NCBI RefSeq assembly: GCF_000772955.1
Contig: NZ_JPVO01000037.1
Location: 1-51,163, forward strand
Direction of reading: 5' to 3'
Length of the DNA stretch: 51,163 nt
Origin: Ureibacillus sinduriensis BLB-1 = JCM 15800
GTDB lineage: Bacteria > Bacillota > Bacilli > Bacillales_A > Planococcaceae
Positions 39,114 through 50,593 of the stretch are shown here, piece after piece. A program made the translations under genes and the position numbers. Position 1 is the first letter of the stretch; each line of letters opens with the position of its first letter. The notes under the pieces are model-generated. The model made no database searches, was not told the DNA's origin, and worked only from the letters and a program-made list of their open reading frames with translations.

Positions 39114-39884
39114 CTATTCATCGAGATTAAAAAATTTAATAGCATTTGAGGTTGTTGCTTTTGCAACTTCATCAACCGAAAGCTCTTTTTGTCGAGCAAT
39201 TTCTTCTGCAACCAATGGCACAAATGACGGTTCATTACGCTTGCCTCGGTATGGATGTGGCGCTAGATATGGTGCGTCGGTTTCAATCATCAAATGCTCA
39301 AGCGGAATCTCCTTCGCCACCTCTTTGGGTAGTCGAGCATTTTTGAATGTGACCGGGCCACCCAAACTAATCATGAAATTCATATCAATACATTCACGAG
39401 CAGTCTCAACACTTCCACTGAAACAATGCATGACACCCCCAACGGATGCTGCATCTTCTTCACGTAATATCCTTACAACATCGCCAGTTGCTTCGCGATT
39501 ATGAATAATGATTGGTAGTTTCACCCTTTTTGCTAGGTCTATTTGTTTTCGGAATAATTCCTGTTGTAAATCTTTTGGAGATTTATCCCAATAATAATCC
39601 AAACCAGTTTCGCCAATACCGACAACTTTTGGATGAGCAGAAAGTTCTTCTATCCACTCTAAATCTTCAGGTGTGCAATCGATTGCATCAACAGGGTGCC
39701 AACCAATTACCGCGTAGATAAATTCATAGTCATCTGCAAGCTTCATGGCTCTTTCGATTGTTTTTCGATCAAACCCAACTACCACCATTTTTTCAACTTT
39801 CGCTTCAATTGCTCTCTCGATTACTTGCTGTAAATCATCATCATATTGATCTGCATTTAAATGGACATGTGTATCTATAAACAT
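39114..39884 (-). CDS. tatD: TatD-family deoxyribonuclease
   Basis: A metal-dependent TIM-barrel hydrolase; family members act as 3'-5' exonucleases or D-aminoacyl-tRNA-related hydrolases. The 256-residue product begins MFIDTHVHLNADQYDDD (HxH metal site), has GEIGLDYYWDKSP-like GIGETGLDYY, and the late ETDAPYLAP motif. It follows metG after a 250-base spacer that carries a large palindrome. Confidence 0.95.
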   Translation of the reverse strand: MFIDTHVHLNADQYDDDLQQVIERAIEAKVEKMVVVGFDRKTIERAMKLADDYEFIYAVIGWHPVDAIDCTPEDLEWIEELSAHPKVVGIGETGLDYYWDKSPKDLQQELFRKQIDLAKRVKLPIIIHNREATGDVVRILREEDAASVGGVMHCFSGSVETARECIDMNFMISLGGPVTFKNARLPKEVAKEIPLEHLMIETDAPYLAPHPYRGKRNEPSFVPLVAEEIARQKELSVDEVAKATTSNAIKFFNLDE

Positions 39885-39959
39885 CTTGATTCTCCTAACC
39901 TATTGTATTGGATTTAAACATTTCTTAGTTGACAACAAAATTACAGAAATATTACAAGG

Positions 39960-39986
39960 TGTATGATTTATGTCATAAATCATACA
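39960..39986. repeat. 27-base perfect palindrome upstream of tatD
   Basis: TGTATGATTTATG (39960-39972), one central T (39973), CATAAATCATACA (39974-39986). The arms pair perfectly over 13 bases. It is 76 bases upstream of tatD and about 100 bases from the metG terminator. With a one-base centre it cannot form an RNA hairpin without losing inner pairs, so a DNA-binding operator is likely. Confidence 0.75.
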
Positions 39987-40082
39987 GTTTTTAACTCATA
40001 TTAGTAAATAATCCCTATTTCGACAGTTGTTTTTGATGAATTCGTTATCATAATATAGTTTTTTAGGTAGAATGATTTCGTA

Positions 40083-40118
40083 TCAAAAGCCTGTTGAACG
40101 AAGTTTGTCCAACAGGCT
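40083..40118 (-). terminator. Intrinsic terminator of metG
   Basis: AGCCTGTTG (40110-40118) pairs with CAACAGGCT (40088-40096), followed by only four T residues on the minus strand; moderate strength. Confidence 0.75.
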
Positions 40119-40134
40119 ACCTAATTATTAAAAG

Positions 40135-42117
<1,983 letters not shown>

Positions 42118-42134
42118 TCAACTGTATAAAGTTT

Positions 42135-42163
42135 ATTTTATCGAAGTAAGAAAATTGTTTCAA
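42135..42163 (-). promoter_or_regulatory. metG promoter (sigma-A)
   Basis: Minus strand: TTGAAA (42158-42163), 17-base spacer, TAAAAT (42135-42140). Confidence 0.7.
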
Positions 42164-42185
42164 TGAAAGAATATTATTACTGGGT

Positions 42186-42194
42186 TTTGTCGAA
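42186..42194. promoter_or_regulatory. Isolated perfect Spo0A box between metG and abrB
   Basis: TTTGTCGAA on the plus strand. It lies about 63 bases upstream of the predicted metG start of transcription and about 205 bases upstream of the abrB start of transcription, so which gene it would serve is unclear. Confidence 0.55.
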
Positions 42195-42360
42195 AAATAT
42201 AATTAGAAAAAGGTGTAAAATTACTAAAACTTTCCCACTACAAATTATATTTTATATTAATAATCTCCAATTAAACCTATTTATAGATGATAAAGCTCAT
42301 TTATCTATAATAATGTTCACAACCTGTTCACATCAAGTTTCAGGCATTAATACTAAATAA
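42195..42360. other. AT-rich spacer between metG and abrB
   Basis: No gene. Very AT-rich, with an open frame without a ribosome site. Such tracts upstream of abrB may bind AbrB itself, which autoregulates in B. subtilis; inference only. Confidence 0.5.
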
Positions 42361-42389
42361 TTGACGTATATGGTATTACTTGGTATGAT
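42361..42389 (+). promoter_or_regulatory. abrB promoter (sigma-A)
   Basis: TTGACG (42361-42366), 17-base spacer, TATGAT (42384-42389) preceded by TTGG, that is with a TGn extension. Confidence 0.8.
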
Positions 42390-42410
42390 TCTATTCAGAA
42401 AGACAAAATA

Positions 42411-42427
42411 TGTCGAATTTTGACGAA
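42411..42427 (+). promoter_or_regulatory. Tandem Spo0A boxes downstream of the abrB start
   Basis: TGTCGAA (42411-42417) and TGACGAA (42421-42427), ten bases apart, one helical turn, at about +15 to +31. This is the arrangement by which Spo0A-P represses abrB in B. subtilis. Confidence 0.85.
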
Positions 42428-42467
42428 TGTAAAATATATTATACAAAATATAGGAGGAAATATTGTC

Positions 42468-42746
42468 ATGAAATCAACAGGTATCGTTCGTAAAGTAGAT
42501 GAATTAGGACGTGTAGTTATTCCTATTGAACTCCGTCGTACACTAGGAATTGCAGAAAAAGATGCATTGGAAATTTACGTTGATGACGATAAAATCATTC
42601 TAAAAAAATACATGCCTAACATGACTTGTGCTGTGACTGGGGAAGTTTCAGACGAGAATTTCCGTCTTGCTGGTGGAAAATTAATCTTAAGTCCAGAAGG
42701 TGCGGAAATTTTAGTAAAAGAAATCCAACAACACTTTGCAAAATAA
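42468..42746 (+). CDS. abrB: Transition-state regulator AbrB
   Basis: A global DNA-binding regulator that holds post-exponential genes, including sigma-H expression, off during growth. The 92-residue product has the N-terminal swapped-hairpin domain (MKSTGIVRKVDELGRVVIPIELRRTLGI, 1-45) and the C-terminal oligomerisation part with a cysteine near residue 54 in MTCAVTGE. I start it at the ATG at 42468 with AGGAGG upstream. The Spo0A boxes in the leader link it to sporulation control. Confidence 0.97.
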   Translation: MKSTGIVRKVDELGRVVIPIELRRTLGIAEKDALEIYVDDDKIILKKYMPNMTCAVTGEVSDENFRLAGGKLILSPEGAEILVKEIQQHFAK

Positions 42747-42817
42747 TAGATGAGAAAAATACGACTTTCGCCAGAAAATTGCGGGAGCCGTTTTCTTTGT
42801 CATTATAACCTTATTTC

Positions 42818-42855
42818 AAAAAGGAGGTCTCATAGTGGATGAGATCCTCCTTTTT
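42818..42855. terminator. Bidirectional terminator between abrB and rsmI
   Basis: AAAAAGGAGG-CTCA pairs with TGAG-CCTCCTTTTT (a bulge near the middle), flanked by A and T runs, between two converging genes. Confidence 0.8.
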
Positions 42856-42920
42856 GTCTTACATATGCTCAATACTAATGCCTCACAGCAAAGCCACCTG
42901 TTTATTATAAATTCTTGATA

Positions 42921-43793
42921 TTATACGTGATACTGCTGATATACATCCCGCTTGGCTACGCCTCTTAATCTTGCTACCTCTTTTACGGCATCTTTTGAGT
43001 TCATTTGATTTTCTTCTATTAAATGATCAACGTGTTCGACAATGGAAAGGTCTGTCCAATAGGCGGTTTCTTCTTCCTCCACCTCTCCGTTTACGTTCCC
43101 CTCCAATATCACACAAAACTCGCCACGAATTTCATTTTCCGTTACCCAACTGAGTGCCTCGGAAATAGTTCCCCGGAGAAATTCTTCAAATTTCTTTGTC
43201 AGTTCCCGTGCCAATACAATCTTCCGATCCCCTAAAACAAGTTCCAAATCTTTTAATGTTTCTTTTAGTCGATGGGGCGCTTCATAGAAAATCATCGTTT
43301 CTTCGCGTTTTGCTAACTTCTCTAACTGTAATCTGCGTTCTTTCTTTTGGCGATTTAAAAACCCAAAGAAATAGAAAGGCTGAGGGGCAAGGCCTGATGC
43401 AATTAACGCGGTTAAAGCTGCATTGGCCCCAGGCACTGGTACAACCGCAAAATCTTCCTCAATCGCCTTCACTACAATATCTGCACCCGGATCCGAGATA
43501 CAAGGCAGTCCGGCATCACTAACCAAGGCAACAGATTTCCCATCCCTTAAATAACTTAGAAGCTTCTCTCCACCTTGTTCAAGATTATGTTCGTGATAGC
43601 TCACAAGTGGCGTTTGAATTTCGAAATAATTACATAGTTTCTTCGTATTTCTAGTATCTTCTGCTGCAATCACGTCCACTTCTTTTAATATTCTCAGCGC
43701 ACGTACTGTCATATCTTCCAAATTTCCTATCGGCGTTGCCACTAAATATAAACAGCTTCCTTGTTCATGTTGACTACTTTTTTGTGATTTCAT
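42921..43793 (-). CDS. rsmI: 16S rRNA (cytidine1402-2'-O)-methyltransferase
   Basis: Methylates the ribose of C1402 in the decoding site of 16S rRNA. The 290-residue tetrapyrrole-methylase-fold protein has [29 protein letters not shown], and [13 protein letters not shown]. The ATG at 43793 follows GGAGGG and overlaps the yazA end by 20 bases. Confidence 0.96.
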   Translation of the reverse strand: MKSQKSSQHEQGSCLYLVATPIGNLEDMTVRALRILKEVDVIAAEDTRNTKKLCNYFEIQTPLVSYHEHNLEQGGEKLLSYLRDGKSVALVSDAGLPCISDPGADIVVKAIEEDFAVVPVPGANAALTALIASGLAPQPFYFFGFLNRQKKERRLQLEKLAKREETMIFYEAPHRLKETLKDLELVLGDRKIVLARELTKKFEEFLRGTISEALSWVTENEIRGEFCVILEGNVNGEVEEEETAYWTDLSIVEHVDHLIEENQMNSKDAVKEVARLRGVAKRDVYQQYHV

Positions 43794-44052
43794 GTTGGTG
43801 CCCTCCAATGTACTTCAATTTCTCACTGCGTTTTAATTGTTTAAATGCATATTCCGCACGCATTGCCTCATGCTTTGTTTCATAGGTTTCAAAATAAACG
43901 CATTTCACAGGTAAATGTGCTTTTGTATATTTTGCTCCCTTGCCGGCATTATGGGTGGCAACCCGTTTTTCTAGATTATTTGTATACCCTGCATAGAGCG
44001 ATTGATTTGCACATTCTAGAACATAAAAGTAATGGTTATTTTTTGTCTCCAT
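43774..44052 (-). CDS. yazA: GIY-YIG domain protein YazA
   Basis: A 92-residue UPF0213-type protein consisting of a single GIY-YIG nuclease domain: [23 protein letters not shown], with conserved tyrosines, arginine and a late glutamate-containing helix. Role unknown in the family; a nuclease is suggested by fold only. I use the ATG at 44052, by similarity to the B. subtilis start; a GTG four codons earlier is possible. It overlaps both neighbours. Confidence 0.9.
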   Translation of the reverse strand: METKNNHYFYVLECANQSLYAGYTNNLEKRVATHNAGKGAKYTKAHLPVKCVYFETYETKHEAMRAEYAFKQLKRSEKLKYIGGHQHEITKK

Positions 44053-44785
44053 AAAGTATCTCACTCACTTCATCCGTATACTCATTGTTATCATTATATA
44101 CATATAGTGGTGGTAATATCTTCAAATCTGGTTTCCCATCTTTAATACCTTCTATCAACAATGTGTTCGCTTCCTTACCGAACTTCGGATAGACAAAACG
44201 GATGCGTTTCGGTTCGAGACGATGTGCCCGCATCGCTGTTACGATATCAAGAAGTCTACCTGGTCGGTGAACAAATGCAGCCTTTCCCCCCTGTTTCAGT
44301 AATTTGCTTGCCGACTCCACCGCTTCTTCTAATGTAAGATATAGTTCATGGCGTGCGATGGCATAATGTTCACTGACATTCTTCTCACTCAGTTCATGAG
44401 ATAAAAAATACGGGGGATTGCATGTCACAACGTCGTATTTCTCTATTCCCAGCTGGGATGGTACGACTTTTACATCTCCATGAACCATTTGAATCTGCTT
44501 TTCTAACCCATTGTATTTTATACTGCGTTCTGCCATATCAAATAGACGTTCTTGCAATTCAACACCAATAATCTCAGCTTTTGTTCTGGCACTCAGAAAC
44601 AGTGGAATAACACCATTCCCCGAACAAAGGTCGACAATCTTCCCTTTGTTTAATGGTACATTGACAAACCTCGATAGTAACACCGCATCCAATGAAAATG
44701 AAAATACAGAAGGGCTTTGAATGATCCGAAGATCCTCTGCCAATAAATAGTCCAATCGTTCATCTTCTTTTAACCAATGCTCCAT
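44036..44785 (-). CDS. yabB: tRNA1(Val) (adenine37-N6)-methyltransferase-like (YabB)
   Basis: A 249-residue SAM-dependent N6-adenine methylase with the SAM motif [11 protein letters not shown] and the catalytic NPPY. In E. coli TrmN6 modifies A37 of tRNA-Val; the substrate here is inferred from the family. ATG at 44785 after AGGAGG. First gene of yabB-yazA-rsmI, with coding regions overlapping one another. Confidence 0.92.
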   Translation of the reverse strand: MEHWLKEDERLDYLLAEDLRIIQSPSVFSFSLDAVLLSRFVNVPLNKGKIVDLCSGNGVIPLFLSARTKAEIIGVELQERLFDMAERSIKYNGLEKQIQMVHGDVKVVPSQLGIEKYDVVTCNPPYFLSHELSEKNVSEHYAIARHELYLTLEEAVESASKLLKQGGKAAFVHRPGRLLDIVTAMRAHRLEPKRIRFVYPKFGKEANTLLIEGIKDGKPDLKILPPLYVYNDNNEYTDEVSEILYGDKK

Positions 44786-44952
44786 AAAAAACCTCCTCAT
44801 TAATCATCTTATAGCTTGATGATGCCCACTTTAAAAGTGCTATGTATTCGTCTATCCACATGTATTTTGATACTTTGTCAGTAACAATGTTTTTTACCTG
44901 AATTTTTTGCTTTTATTATTATTGTACTATCAAAAAGGAATTAATAAAAATT

Positions 44953-44995
44953 AAACAAAAGAAAAGGCTGACACCACATTAAATGGTATCAGCCT
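44953..44995 (-). terminator. Terminator of holB-ricT-yabA
   Basis: AGGCTGATACCA (44984-44995) pairs with TGGTGTCAGCCT (44965-44976; one G-U), followed by TTTCTTTTG on the minus strand. Confidence 0.87.
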
Positions 44996-45010
44996 ACTTA
45001 AAGAGAGAAT

Positions 45011-45367
45011 TTATGCATTTTGTTTATTTAGAAACGATAGGCAAAATAAACAATCTTCACCTTTTCGAGAACCGCCAAAATGTACATGGCAAACATGGAA
45101 ACCTTCCTGGTATAGACGCGCTAAATTATCATAGCCCTCGCCAATATCTAGTAAGCTTACTTTCTCTTCGTTGCTACTCTCTTCAGTAGAATCTGTAGAT
45201 AAAAGCTCTTCTAGACGTCTACGTAGGTGAAGGTTTTCCGTTTGGATTGCTTGATGATCTTCCACCATATGTGCAACATATTTTTTTAAATCGTTGTATT
45301 GTTGCTGTAGCAATTCGAGCTGTTGTTCGAATTCCATAACAGTATCTAAGAAATTACGGTCCTTCAC
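45011..45367 (-). CDS. yabA: Replication initiation control protein YabA
   Basis: Binds DnaA and DnaN and restrains over-initiation at oriC. The 118-residue product has an N-terminal coiled coil (about 1-55, Glu/Gln/Leu-rich) and a C-terminal zinc domain with HVCHVHFGG and CLFC. The start is GTG after GGTGGC. It follows ricT by about 23 bases. Confidence 0.94.
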   Translation of the reverse strand: MKDRNFLDTVMEFEQQLELLQQQYNDLKKYVAHMVEDHQAIQTENLHLRRRLEELLSTDSTEESSNEEKVSLLDIGEGYDNLARLYQEGFHVCHVHFGGSRKGEDCLFCLSFLNKQNA

Positions 45368-45390
45368 TAGAAAGCCACCCCATTGTTTAT

Positions 45391-46206
45391 CTAAATCAAA
45401 TTCTTCTCACATTCAATAATTTCTTCCAATGTATATTCAACAGTGCGTACCTGCTCTTCTAAGAAGACTTGAATCAATCGCTCCAATACATTAATGCCTA
45501 CAACTTTACCCGGTCCATCTGGTGTCATTGTCGAATCCCCGATGTCAGGCATCCCTTCCTTTGCATTTTCATAATCGTCATTTTCATACTTAAGACAACA
45601 CATGAGACGACCACAAAGTCCAGAAATTTTCGTCGGGTTTAATGATAAGTTTTGATCCTTCGCCATTTTAATGGAGACTGGATCAAAATCACCTAAAAAA
45701 GTTGAACAGCAAAGCATTCTACCACAAGGACCAATACCGCCAAGCAGTTTCGCTTCATCCCGCACGCCAATTTGACGCAGTTCGATACGTGTGCGGAAAA
45801 TGGAAGCAAGGTCTTTTACCAATTCCCTAAAGTCCACTCTTCCTTCTGCCGTGAAGTAAAAGATAATTTTATTGCGATCAAATGTATATTCGACATCAAC
45901 TAGCTTCATCTCCAACTTATGTTCACTAATTTTAGTGTTGGCTAGTTCAAAAGCTCGCTGTGATTCTTGCCTATTTTCATCAACTTGGATTTGATCTCGT
46001 TCATCTGCTGGACGTAATACTTGTTTTAGCGGCAAAACAACATCATTTTCCCCAACCTGCTTCATTGGAACGACTATCTTTCCATATTCGACCCCTCTTG
46101 CTGTTTCTACTATGACATACTGTCCAATTTCCAGTAGAAATTCACCGGGGTCAAAATAATATATTTTACCCGCTTTTTTAAAACGGACTCCTACTACATT
46201 ATACAA
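45391..46206 (-). CDS. ricT: RicT (YaaT), PSP1-domain protein of the Y-complex
   Basis: Forms a complex with RicA and RicF that binds iron-sulfur clusters, aids RNase Y processing and promotes phosphorelay to Spo0A. The 271-residue product has a PSP1 domain and many cysteines, including CGRMLCC and CGRLMCC. The start is TTG after AGGAGGGG; an ATG is not available. It overlaps holB by eight bases. Confidence 0.95.
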   Translation of the reverse strand: MYNVVGVRFKKAGKIYYFDPGEFLLEIGQYVIVETARGVEYGKIVVPMKQVGENDVVLPLKQVLRPADERDQIQVDENRQESQRAFELANTKISEHKLEMKLVDVEYTFDRNKIIFYFTAEGRVDFRELVKDLASIFRTRIELRQIGVRDEAKLLGGIGPCGRMLCCSTFLGDFDPVSIKMAKDQNLSLNPTKISGLCGRLMCCLKYENDDYENAKEGMPDIGDSTMTPDGPGKVVGINVLERLIQVFLEEQVRTVEYTLEEIIECEKNLI

Positions 46207-47212
46207 ATGTATACCCCTCCTGCAGATTCAGCATTAGCTGCTCCATCAAAAGCGACCGATTCATATTGCGTTGCAAATTTTGTCTTGCTTGCAAAATTGC
46301 TTGCAATTGGTCCGACAAACGATCATACGTTGTGTGTAACGCAATCTCCTTCCAACTTTGTACCATGTCTGGATATGTACAAGAGCTTTGAGGATTCGCC
46401 TTTATAGCTACAATATCACGATATGCGAAAAGTAGTAAGTCTAAGGCTCGTTCTATCTCCTCTTTTTCTTTAAAGGAAAGCAGCCAATCTTCATAGACAA
46501 CCAATAATGCCTCATGGACATTTTTCCTGACTGTCTCTACTAATTTTAACACTGTTTTTCTTGCATGTGCAAACTGCTCATCATGTGCCAATGAAATTGC
46601 TGTTTCCAAATTATTTGTCAACATACTCACCGTAGATGCCATCGAAAAAGTAATACCTTGTTCTTGAAGTTGCTTTAATAAAAACTCTCGCGGAATTGCG
46701 GCAAATTTTATATGCTGGCAACGCGACTGTATCGTCGGCAAGATTGACTGATAGCTTTCCGTCAGCAAAATGGCTGTCACACTTCCCTCAGGCTCTTCTA
46801 AAAATTTAAGCAATGTATTGGCGGAAGAAGTATTCATACGATCTGCATGATGGAGAACATAAATTTTACGTCCCGCTTCCATGCTTGTCTTTGTCATTCC
46901 AGAGATAAGGTCTCGAATTTGGTCGATTTTGATAAATTGCCCGTCAGGCTCTATTTGTTTTACATTTGGGTGATTCCCGGTTTCAATCCGTTTGCAGTTT
47001 CGACATGTTTCACATGGAACATTTTTCGACGGGTTCAGACATAAAAGTAGTTTTATGAAGAACAGTGCGATTTCCTTTTTACCCGTCCCTTTTTCACCAT
47101 CAAATATGTACGCATGTCCGGTTCTATTCTTTTCAAAAATCGTTTGTAATTGCTTCATTACTACTGGCTGTAAAACCTTTAGCTCTTCCACATTTTCTAC
47201 CACTTTTTTCAC
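46199..47212 (-). CDS. holB: DNA polymerase III subunit delta-prime
   Basis: Part of the clamp loader. The 337-residue AAA+ protein has a P-loop-like GEKGTGK (about 40-46), a zinc module with CLNP, CETC and C in RNCKR (about 59-72), and the SRC motif in IQSRCQH. Start uncertain: GTG at 47212, or GTG three codons later with AAGGTG six bases upstream. It begins after the yaaR terminator, so it likely has its own promoter. Confidence 0.95.
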   Translation of the reverse strand: MKKVVENVEELKVLQPVVMKQLQTIFEKNRTGHAYIFDGEKGTGKKEIALFFIKLLLCLNPSKNVPCETCRNCKRIETGNHPNVKQIEPDGQFIKIDQIRDLISGMTKTSMEAGRKIYVLHHADRMNTSSANTLLKFLEEPEGSVTAILLTESYQSILPTIQSRCQHIKFAAIPREFLLKQLQEQGITFSMASTVSMLTNNLETAISLAHDEQFAHARKTVLKLVETVRKNVHEALLVVYEDWLLSFKEKEEIERALDLLLFAYRDIVAIKANPQSSCTYPDMVQSWKEIALHTTYDRLSDQLQAILQARQNLQRNMNRSLLMEQLMLNLQEGYTFV

Positions 47213-47271
47213 CTTTTTCTCTTACAGTACATTTATGAATGAAATCAAGTTTCCCCAATATAACTTTTTCT

Positions 47272-47316
47272 TAGAAAAAACCCCGTGTCCCACACAGGAA
47301 AGTAAGTAGACACGGG
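47272..47316 (-). terminator. Terminator of yaaR
   Basis: CCCGTGTC (47309-47316) pairs with GACACGGG (47282-47289), a long loop, then six T residues on the minus strand. It starts only a few bases after the yaaR stop and separates yaaR from holB. Confidence 0.8.
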
Positions 47317-47318
47317 TT

Positions 47319-47759
47319 TTACATATATAAATTAACTAACAATCCTTTAATTTCACCAATTTTATCAAGCAAATCGATGGAGCTTTTCTCTTCACTTAAA
47401 ATATCTTGTGCAAGTTCTACCAATCGCTCATCAATCGTTTCAACAATCTTTAGGCGACGTCCTTCCCCGAAGCGATTCCATGTATGGGTTTGCTTCATAT
47501 CAAGGCCATATTCAACAGCTTCCTGCAGAAAACGTTTAATCAGCATTTTAAATCGAGTCAATTCCCTCAAGTTACGAGATCTTGCTACGCGGTCTCCCGC
47601 TGCTGAGATATCGCCCATTAACCTGGTTAACTGCTCAGTTTGCAGCTTTGATCCTTGTTTGACAAGCACTTCACTAAAGCGATTTCCGGATTGGTTCGGC
47701 TGTTTGACATCATGATGATTCGTTTTTAAACCTACACGCAAATCTTGATTTATCTTCAA
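47319..47759 (-). CDS. yaaR: DUF327 protein YaaR
   Basis: A 146-residue, mostly helical, charged protein of the YaaR family; function unknown. The conserved part runs from about residue 30 to the end (RFSEVL through LVELAQDILSEE). The start is TTG after GGAGG. Always found near tmk and darA in Bacillales. Confidence 0.9.
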   Translation of the reverse strand: MKINQDLRVGLKTNHHDVKQPNQSGNRFSEVLVKQGSKLQTEQLTRLMGDISAAGDRVARSRNLRELTRFKMLIKRFLQEAVEYGLDMKQTHTWNRFGEGRRLKIVETIDERLVELAQDILSEEKSSIDLLDKIGEIKGLLVNLYM

Positions 47760-47809
47760 TACCTTTCGCCTCCACCTATCGCAAAACCTAGTAGCGTAAG
47801 TGCCTAAAG

Positions 47810-47840
47810 TTTATATCATTTAGCACAAGCGCTATGGCAA
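47810..47840 (-). promoter_or_regulatory. Putative yaaR promoter
   Basis: Minus strand: TTGCCA (47835-47840), 19-base spacer, TATAAA (47810-47815) preceded by TGA, an extended -10. Confidence 0.45.
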
Positions 47841-47926
47841 AACTTTTTTACCTGTTAAAAATCATACTATATAAATTCTACAATACTTTAATGGCTGAAC
47901 TATAAAGTAATTATTGCTTATTAAGG

Positions 47927-48262
<336 letters not shown>

Positions 48263-48320
48263 TCACTCCCATATATTGAATTGGTGTTTATATTATAGCA
48301 TACATAATAACCTACTTCAT

Positions 48321-48956
48321 TTACTTTTCTTCTAGTGACTTACTTACAAGTTGCCAAACATCTTCTACTACTCTCTCCACAGACTGATCGGCATTTACTA
48401 CTTTAATTCTATCGGGATAACGTTTTACTACTTCATGATAACCTTCCCTTACCTTTTCATGAAATGATAAGCTCTCAACATCAAGTCTATTCAACTCCCG
48501 CTCATTGTGTGCATGAATGCGGGCTAGTCCAACTGCCGGGTTTAAATCAAATAATATCGTTAAATTCGGCATATGTTTCCCAATAGCGAATTCATTTATG
48601 GATAATACCTCGTCCATACCAATTCCACGAGCATAACCTTGATAGGCTAATGATGAGTCAATAAAACGATCACACAATACCAGCTTGCCTTGTTTCATAG
48701 CGGGCTCCACTTTTTCAAAAAAATGCTGGCTTCTGGCAGCTGCATACAATAATGCTTCTGTTCGCTCATCCATCGCTGTATTTGCGGGGTTTAAAATCAC
48801 TTCTCGAATTTTCTCCGCAATTTCAATTCCACCTGGTTCGCGGGTTGCTAAAACATCAATCTCTTGCTCACGTAGCCGTTCAGCGACCCGGTTTAAAACT
48901 GTCGTTTTTCCGGCTCCTTCTGGTCCTTCAAATGTAATAAATAAGTTGCTTTTCAT
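48321..48956 (-). CDS. tmk: Thymidylate kinase
   Basis: Phosphorylates dTMP to dTDP. The 211-residue product has the P-loop [11 protein letters not shown], the [12 protein letters not shown] motif (DR[YHF]) and a lid region near [20 protein letters not shown] precedes the ATG. It follows yaaO by 19 bases. Confidence 0.97.
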   Translation of the reverse strand: MKSNLFITFEGPEGAGKTTVLNRVAERLREQEIDVLATREPGGIEIAEKIREVILNPANTAMDERTEALLYAAARSQHFFEKVEPAMKQGKLVLCDRFIDSSLAYQGYARGIGMDEVLSINEFAIGKHMPNLTILFDLNPAVGLARIHAHNERELNRLDVESLSFHEKVREGYHEVVKRYPDRIKVVNADQSVERVVEDVWQLVSKSLEEK

Positions 48957-48975
48957 TTCTATATTCCTCCGATTG

Positions 48976-50397
48976 TTACTTTATGACACGAATGAGCTTT
49001 TCATCCAGGCGATGTTGCCCCTGAAAAGCAGCACCTAGTGCAAGCAACTCCTCTAGTTGGCTTAATTTTGCCACTGTAATTTTTTCACCTGGCAAGAATA
49101 AAGGTATTCCAGGTGGGTATGGAATAAGCATATTTGCAGCTACCCGGCCAATTGCCCGCATATACGGTATCCATTCCTTTTCAAGTTGGTCCAACTCATC
49201 ATAAGAGTACTCTGGTATTGAAACGGTTGTATATTCATTTGGCGATGCAACCGTATGTATAGTAGTTACCCCTTTTTTCCTTAAGTTAATAATGGCCTCT
49301 TTTATTCTTATGCGCGCTTCCGCAAATGGATAAGTTTGTCCATGTTTTAATAGGGGCAAAACAAAGAGTACTTGGTATGAATCAGCAAGTTCAACAAATA
49401 GCCCTTGTTGTTCAAGCGCTTCCTTCAGCTGAAACCCTGTATAACCTGGGAAGCGCAATAATAGCTTCAATGGGTCCTCTACTTCTATGACTTGTAAAGG
49501 TTCTATTGAACGCAATGCTTCAACCCACTGGTATCGTTTTTCTTTGAAATAGTTTGCATCACTTTCCAAATAACTATCTATATAGTCCCGTGCATCATCT
49601 AAAGAAGCAAGAAGCAAGTATGATGGACTGCTTGATTGTAGCATTCTTAAATAATGATTGATATTTTCTTCATGAATCAATTCTGAGTTGACATGGAGAA
49701 ACGAGGACATGGTCATGGCAGGAAGTGTTTTATGTGCAGATTGAACAACGACATCTGCTCCTAATTGTACGGCCGATGGTGGAAAAGCATTACTTGCAAT
49801 AAAGTGGGCTCCATGCGCCTCGTCAACAAGCACAGGTATCTTCAGTTCATGACACAATTGAATTTGATGCTCCAGTTCTTTGCTTGCTACCCCATAGTAT
49901 GTTGGATAAGTTATAACAACTGCTTTCGCATCAGGATGTAGCAGTAATGCTTCCTCCAATGTAGTAGTTGGAACAGCACCTGCAGTTTTTGTCGCCTCAT
50001 CCCAGAGCGGTGAAACATATATTGCCTTTGCACCAACCAATTCCAAGGCATGGAAAATAGATTTATGTGCATTTCTTTGCACAATAACCTTTTCATTTCG
50101 TTTACAAGTTGCATAAATCATTGCCAGGTTTCCCACCGTAGAGCCATTTACTAAGAAAAAACTCCTGCTCGTTTGGTATGTCCCAGCTAAAAGTGTTTCA
50201 GCCTGCGCAATAGCCTCCTCAGGGTGATGATAATCATCCAACCCCGTTAATTCTGTTAAATCATATGTAAGTGCTTCCTTGATTGTACTTGGTAAGTTTG
50301 ATAATAGACCACTTTTATGTCCCGGAACATGCCAACTCATAGGTTTTTGCCCAGTAAACTTTTGCAGAGCTGAAACAATCGGTCTTTCCCTTTTCAT
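48976..50397 (-). CDS. yaaO: Orn/Lys/Arg decarboxylase-family PLP enzyme (YaaO)
   Basis: A 473-residue fold-type I PLP enzyme of the prokaryotic basic amino-acid decarboxylase family. Seen: WHVPGHKSG near the N-terminus (residues 22-30), NGSTVGN, the cofactor aspartate in VDEAHGAHF (191-199) and the Schiff-base lysine in SAHKTL (K223). The substrate (arginine or lysine) cannot be told from the sequence. First gene of yaaO-tmk. Confidence 0.92.
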   Translation of the reverse strand: MKRERPIVSALQKFTGQKPMSWHVPGHKSGLLSNLPSTIKEALTYDLTELTGLDDYHHPEEAIAQAETLLAGTYQTSRSFFLVNGSTVGNLAMIYATCKRNEKVIVQRNAHKSIFHALELVGAKAIYVSPLWDEATKTAGAVPTTTLEEALLLHPDAKAVVITYPTYYGVASKELEHQIQLCHELKIPVLVDEAHGAHFIASNAFPPSAVQLGADVVVQSAHKTLPAMTMSSFLHVNSELIHEENINHYLRMLQSSSPSYLLLASLDDARDYIDSYLESDANYFKEKRYQWVEALRSIEPLQVIEVEDPLKLLLRFPGYTGFQLKEALEQQGLFVELADSYQVLFVLPLLKHGQTYPFAEARIRIKEAIINLRKKGVTTIHTVASPNEYTTVSIPEYSYDELDQLEKEWIPYMRAIGRVAANMLIPYPPGIPLFLPGEKITVAKLSQLEELLALGAAFQGQHRLDEKLIRVIK

Positions 50398-50425
50398 CTT
50401 CTCACTCCGTTCATTTATTATCTCT

Positions 50426-50431
50426 ATTATA
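50426..50431 (-). promoter_or_regulatory. -10 box of the yaaO promoter
   Basis: A perfect TATAAT on the minus strand 29 bases before the ATG; no good -35 recognised. Confidence 0.5.
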
Positions 50432-50593
50432 GCGAAAACATTAGTGAATGGGGTAAGGACCCTTTCAGAAATGATTCAATATCTATTTCATCCTTTTCCA
50501 ATTAAAGACACTGGGATTTTTGATCTTCCTTTATTAAGCGACAGGAGCTGCCCATCGATTCCTATTTAGTTTTCGGCTTTTTTACAATGACGA
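50432..50593. other. Unassigned spacer between yaaO and the IS30 remnant
   Basis: No gene or RNA recognised. csfB, xpaC and yaaN occupy this place in B. subtilis; no trace of them is visible. Confidence 0.5.

Noticed and set aside
50279..50569. A 96-codon plus-strand frame overlapping the yaaO start
   Set aside because: Half of it is antisense to yaaO, it has no ribosome site, and the rest resembles no known protein.
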